Part shown: positions 5,071-7,802 of the stretch, piece by piece
Numbering within the stretch: position 1 is the stretch's first letter
How the letters are laid out: each line of letters begins with the position of its first letter
Source of the DNA: SHZI01 sp964391025
Lineage (GTDB): Bacteria; Pseudomonadota; Gammaproteobacteria; Steroidobacterales; GCA-2729495
Direction: 5' to 3'
DNA length: 7,802 bases
Assembly (NCBI GenBank): GCA_964391025.1
Contig: CAYMKJ010000087.1
Location: forward strand, 1-7,802
Program-made: the position numbers and the translations under genes
Notes under the pieces: generated by a model
What the model saw: the letters and a program-made list of their open reading frames with translations, nothing else
Database searches by the model: none
Told to the model about the DNA's origin: nothing

Positions 5071-5838
5071 TCAGGGCATCAGCCCGAACCAGGCGGCAGC
5101 CAGCAGCGCGCCGATGCCGATCGCCGTTCTTGCCCGTTGCGGTTGCGGTGCAAGCTTCTCGACCGCCACCGCGACGGTGATGGCCGCGACCCAGGCGAGA
5201 TTCATGACGCCGCCGACGAAGAGCAGCAGCATCAGCCCACCACAGCAGCCGACGCACCAGCCGCCGTGGGCGAGCCCTGCGCGCAGATCCCGGAGTGGAC
5301 CGCTCCGGCGCCCCACGATGAATCCCAGCGGGGAGTGGCAGCGGTCGAGACACGCGGTTTTTGCGGCGGACCACTGGTACAGCGCGATGGCCAGCAGCAG
5401 GACCGCAGCGAGTCTGCGCGTACCGACCACCCCCATGGCGTCGATGAGCCCGGCGCGGATCAGTGCCGCCTGGGCGAGAGTGGCCGCGGCGGAAAAGCCG
5501 GCCCAGACCACGAAATAGCCCAGCAGAAATGCGAGGGTCCGCGGATGCCAGCCGGGCTGGTCCCGGTGCATGCCCCGGTACATGATGCGGTCGTAGAGCA
5601 GCACGACGGGCGCGACCGATGGCGTCATCATCGCCACCATCATGACGAACCACATGGCGAGCGAGAAAAGCAGATAGGCCGGCGACCAGACGTCACGAAC
5701 ACCCGTCGGCATCGGCATCGGCACAGCCGCGAGGTAAAACCACCCGAGGGCCGTCATCACCAACAGCGCGCCGGCAACGATGCGGTTCTGCCGGCGGAGA
5801 ATTCCAACCAGCAGGGCGCCGTGGCCAGAATCCGGCAA
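5071..5838 (-). CDS. DUF2182 predicted metal-binding integral membrane protein
   Basis: This 255-residue membrane protein has hydrophobic segments near 20-38, 52-82, 101-124, 141-156, 198-226 and 238-254. DUF2182 hallmarks are present: the AMMTPSVAP segment (69-77), K160-x2-C163-x3-C167-x2-P170 after a helix, a C195-V-G-C198-C199-G-G-L-M motif opening the next, then N213 and E227-K228. Five cysteines plus His168 and His191 could bind a soft metal. The family is described as predicted metal-binding; from memory, the Marinomonas copper chaperone PpoB2, which helps load a tyrosinase, belongs here. I infer an inner-membrane role in copper or thiol handling. The start is TTG at 5838, chosen because AGGA (5847-5850) lies 8 bases upstream, no ATG/GTG gives the first helix, and it begins just 16 bases after the DUF1326 stop. 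It is the last gene of the minus-strand cluster. Confidence 0.85.
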   Translation of the reverse strand: MPDSGHGALLVGILRRQNRIVAGALLVMTALGWFYLAAVPMPMPTGVRDVWSPAYLLFSLAMWFVMMVAMMTPSVAPVVLLYDRIMYRGMHRDQPGWHPRTLAFLLGYFVVWAGFSAAATLAQAALIRAGLIDAMGVVGTRRLAAVLLLAIALYQWSAAKTACLDRCHSPLGFIVGRRSGPLRDLRAGLAHGGWCVGCCGGLMLLLFVGGVMNLAWVAAITVAVAVEKLAPQPQRARTAIGIGALLAAAWFGLMP

Positions 5839-5846
5839 ACCGGTCG

Positions 5847-5850
5847 TCCT
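5847..5850 (-). promoter_or_regulatory. Ribosome binding site supporting a TTG start for DUF2182
   Basis: AGGA on the minus strand lies 8 bases before TTG 5838, in the 16-base gap after the DUF1326 stop. The next in-frame ATG (codon 28) falls inside the first transmembrane helix, so TTG is the best start. A rare start codon may lower DUF2182 output relative to DUF1326. Confidence 0.5.
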
Positions 5851-5854
5851 GTCG

Positions 5855-6502
5855 TCAGGCAGCCCGCACCACCCCGTGGCCGGTTATATCGAGCCGCGTC
5901 AGGTGCGCGTGCCGCCCTTTCCAGGACAGGTCGATCGGCGAGCTGCTGCGGGTCATGACCGTGCTGCTCGCGAGCTCGGCTTCGGTGAACTCGAACCCGT
6001 CGGGCAAGACCAGCCGGGCACGCTGCGCGACGCCGGTGATCGGGTTGCGGATGGGCTCGGCCCGCGCCTCGATCAGGCCGTCGACGATGAACTGCGCCGT
6101 GCGCTCTTCGAGATCGATGGCGAAGCGGATTGGCAGGAAGCGCGGCTCGTGGACCTTGGTGAGTGTCGAGAAAAACACCTGGAAGAACGTCGCCCCCGGC
6201 TCCGTCTCCTGGCCTGACATGATCTTCAGCAGCGCCTCGCGCTGCTCGCTCGTCGCGCGGACGTCAACCAGCGGCAGGCACTCCCCGTTGCCCTCATGAA
6301 TGGCACCGGGCCAGGCAAACAGCCCGCCAAAGGTCAGGCCATCGAGACGGGTGTTGCCGAAGTGGCCACGGGTGATCTCGAAGCCTGCCGCCGCCCGGCA
6401 GGTGCCGTCCGTGGGTGGCGCCATGACCTGACAGGGACAGCCCCAGTCGCAGTTACAGCTCGAGTAGTCGTAACCCTGAATCCGCCAGTCGATCATTGCC
6501 AT
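5855..6502 (-). CDS. DUF1326 cysteine-rich protein
   Basis: This 215-residue protein has no signal peptide or membrane helix, so it is probably cytoplasmic. The N-terminus carries the DUF1326 signature: W6, G10, Y11, then C16-N-C18-D-W-G-C22-P-C24 with Cys35 downstream (TDGTC). A sixth cysteine, Cys75, follows a conserved-looking GLFAWPGAIHEG block (60-71). The rest looks like a beta-rich domain (FFQVFFSTLTKV, FLPIRFAIDLEE) ending in a histidine-rich tail (His198, His200, His209). Four closely spaced cysteines suggest metal binding or thiol exchange; this is inference, as I know of no proven activity. DUF1326 and DUF2182 genes are often adjacent, as here, which supports a shared job. The frame is open 57 codons further upstream into the ABC gene. 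I chose ATG 6502 because GGGAG (6510-6514) precedes it by 7 bases and the MAMIDWR opening is typical. ATG 6496 is a less likely alternative. Confidence 0.87.
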   Translation of the reverse strand: MAMIDWRIQGYDYSSCNCDWGCPCQVMAPPTDGTCRAAAGFEITRGHFGNTRLDGLTFGGLFAWPGAIHEGNGECLPLVDVRATSEQREALLKIMSGQETEPGATFFQVFFSTLTKVHEPRFLPIRFAIDLEERTAQFIVDGLIEARAEPIRNPITGVAQRARLVLPDGFEFTEAELASSTVMTRSSSPIDLSWKGRHAHLTRLDITGHGVVRAA

Positions 6503-6509
6503 GGGGGTT

Positions 6510-6514
6510 CTCCC
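6510..6514 (-). promoter_or_regulatory. Ribosome binding site fixing the DUF1326 start
   Basis: GGGAG on the minus strand ends 7 bases before ATG 6502, in the 28-base gap after the ABC-transporter stop. It rules against the longer in-frame start at 6673, which would overlap the transporter gene by 143 bases. Confidence 0.65.
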
Positions 6515-6530
6515 AGGAAGCGTTAAGGTA

Positions 6531-7802
6531 TTAGTAGCCTGCTCCGGGGATCGTGGCCTGTCCAGTGGGCTGTGGCACCGCCGGTGCTTCGGTGGGCGTC
6601 TCAACGAACTGTAACTCCGCCAGCCGCGCGTACAGCGGCTCACGGCGCACCAGTTCGTCGTGAGTGCCCACATCCACGATGTGGCCCTGGTTAATGACGA
6701 CGATGCGATCGGCTTTCAGGACGGTCGCGAGCCGGTGCGCGATGATGATCGTGGTGCGATCCCGCATGAGGTGCTCGAGCGCCGCCTGCAGCAGGCGCTC
6801 GTTCTCCGCATCGAGGGAACTGGTGGCCTCGTCCAGCAGCAGGATTGGCGGATCCTTGAGAATCGCCCGGGCAATCGCGAGACGCTGCCGCTGCCCACCG
6901 GACAACCGGGTGCCCCGCTCGCCGAGGAAGGTGGCGTAGCCCTGGGGCAGCTCGCGGATGAATTCGTCGGCCACAGCGAGCTTTGCGGCCTCCTCGATCT
7001 CGGCATCCGTCGCATCAGGCCTGCCGAAGCGGATGTTGCCGAGCGCCGAGTCGCCGAAGATCACGGTCTCCTGGGGCACCACGGCGATCCGCGAGCGCAC
7101 GGCCTGGGGATCGGCCTGGGCGATATCCACGCCGTCAATCAGGATCCGGCCCTGCTGGGGATCGTAGAAGCGCAACAACAGCTGGAAGGTCGTGCTCTTG
7201 CCCGCGCCGGAAGGCCCGACAAAGGCAATCCGCTCACCGGGGCGGATGTCGAGCGTGAACCCCGCCAGCGCACGCTGGCCCGGCCGGGAGGGGTAGTTGA
7301 AGCCCACGTTCTCGAAGCGGATGCGGCCCTGGCCCGGGCTCGGCAGTGCCACCGGATTCACGGGCGCCTTGACGTTTGGCTGGGTATTGAGCAGCTCGAT
7401 GAGCCGCTCGGTGGCGCCCGAGGCCCGCTGGATCTCGCCCCACATCTCGGTCAGTGTGCCCGCGGAGGTGGCGGCAAACAGCGCGTACAGCACGAACTGC
7501 CCGAGCTGCCCGTAGGTGATCTCGCCGGCCAGCACGCTGCGGGCGCCCATCCAGACCACGAACGTGATGCCGCCGAACACGCAACAGAAGGTGATGAAGC
7601 TCATGATCGAGCGCACCCGTGTGCGGGCGATGGCGGTGTCGAAGCTCGTCTCCACCACATCGCGATAGCGATCCGCGAGGACTCCCTCGGCCGTGAAGGC
7701 CTGGACAATCTGCACCGCGTTCAGCGATTCGCTCGCCATGGCGCTGGTGTCGGCGAGACGGTCCTGGGAGGCCCGCGAGAGGTTGCGCACTTTCCGGCCG
7801 AT
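6531..7802 (-). CDS. ABC exporter half-transporter, fused permease and ATPase (MsbA-related), N-terminus missing
   Basis: The frame is open from the window edge to TAA at 6531-6533, giving 423 residues; about 170-190 N-terminal residues are outside. Residues 1-60 match the long cytoplasmic loop between TM4 and TM5 (NLSRASQDRLADTSAMASE, AVQIVQAF). Residues about 66-86 and 96-119 are TM5 and TM6. The nucleotide-binding domain follows: Walker A GPSGAGKST (196-204), Q-loop Gln244 in VPQET, signature LSGGQ (300-304), Walker B ILLLDE (320-325), D-loop SSLD, switch His356 (AHR). All catalytic residues are intact. It resembles the MsbA-related subfamily B exporters, which form homodimers in the inner membrane and export lipids or hydrophobic compounds; the substrate here is unknown. 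The C-terminal 25 residues are a Pro/Thr-rich tail. DUF1326 starts 28 bases downstream, so the three minus-strand genes may be co-transcribed from a promoter outside the window. Confidence 0.93.
   Translation of the reverse strand: MGRKVRNLSRASQDRLADTSAMASESLNAVQIVQAFTAEGVLADRYRDVVETSFDTAIARTRVRSIMSFITFCCVFGGITFVVWMGARSVLAGEITYGQLGQFVLYALFAATSAGTLTEMWGEIQRASGATERLIELLNTQPNVKAPVNPVALPSPGQGRIRFENVGFNYPSRPGQRALAGFTLDIRPGERIAFVGPSGAGKSTTFQLLLRFYDPQQGRILIDGVDIAQADPQAVRSRIAVVPQETVIFGDSALGNIRFGRPDATDAEIEEAAKLAVADEFIRELPQGYATFLGERGTRLSGGQRQRLAIARAILKDPPILLLDEATSSLDAENERLLQAALEHLMRDRTTIIIAHRLATVLKADRIVVINQGHIVDVGTHDELVRREPLYARLAELQFVETPTEAPAVPQPTGQATIPGAGY

Noticed and set aside
5066..5075. Perfect palindrome CCTGATCAGG over the DUF2182 stop codon, considered as a protein-binding site
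   Set aside because: A single 10-base palindrome at a 3' gene end has no promoter nearby and no second copy that I can see.
5137..5958. Plus-strand open frame of 273 codons, His/Asp/Gly rich
   Set aside because: It is antisense to DUF2182 and the end of DUF1326, both with clear family motifs, and has no domain features.
1..7802. Mobile element, phage, CRISPR, toxin-antitoxin or defence system
   Set aside because: No transposase, integrase, repeat-spacer array, terminal inverted repeats, nuclease-ATPase pair or small toxin-like gene pair was found; the genes are envelope and transport genes.

Overview
The window comes from a GC-rich Gram-negative bacterium. Two genes carry lipoprotein signals (DUF4382 and Pro/Ala-rich proteins), one encodes a signal-peptide-bearing beta-barrel candidate ending in Phe, and several Shine-Dalgarno-type sites are present. 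The gene mix (DUF1326-DUF2182 pair, MsbA-related ABC exporter, PLD/cardiolipin-synthase-like protein, DUF4382 lipoprotein) fits a gammaproteobacterium best. That placement is inference; no rRNA, tRNA or other phylogenetic marker is present. I see no transposase, integrase, CRISPR array, tRNA or phage gene, so this looks like ordinary chromosome carrying several uncharacterised envelope genes.

Layout. At the left edge, 1-436 (+) is the C-terminal end of a phospholipase D-superfamily protein with an intact HKD motif. Seven bases later, convergent, 444-1934 (-) encodes a 496-residue lipoprotein: a DUF4382 domain followed by what I read as three DUF5666-like beta modules, one interrupted by a very acidic insert. 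A short divergent promoter region (1935-2065) leads to 2066-2827 (+), a four-helix membrane protein of the DUF4239 (bestrophin-like) type. A 230-base convergent spacer with weak hairpins follows. Next is 3058-3717 (-), a small outer-membrane beta-barrel candidate whose start I moved inward to a signal peptide. A 200-base divergent spacer separates it from a two-gene + strand unit: a Pro/Ala-rich lipoprotein (3918-4661) and an 88-residue secreted protein (4658-4924), overlapping by ATGA. The convergent spacer 4925-5070 holds a good imperfect stem-loop.

The right third is a minus-strand cluster, read right to left: an MsbA-related ABC exporter half-transporter (6531-7802, N-terminus outside the window), then DUF1326 (5855-6502), then DUF2182 (5071-5838), with gaps of 28 and 16 bases. 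The DUF1326-DUF2182 pair is the most interesting part: a cysteine-rich soluble protein beside a cysteine-bearing polytopic membrane protein, probably acting together in metal (possibly copper) or thiol chemistry at the inner membrane. The other units share an envelope theme but show no clear common pathway.
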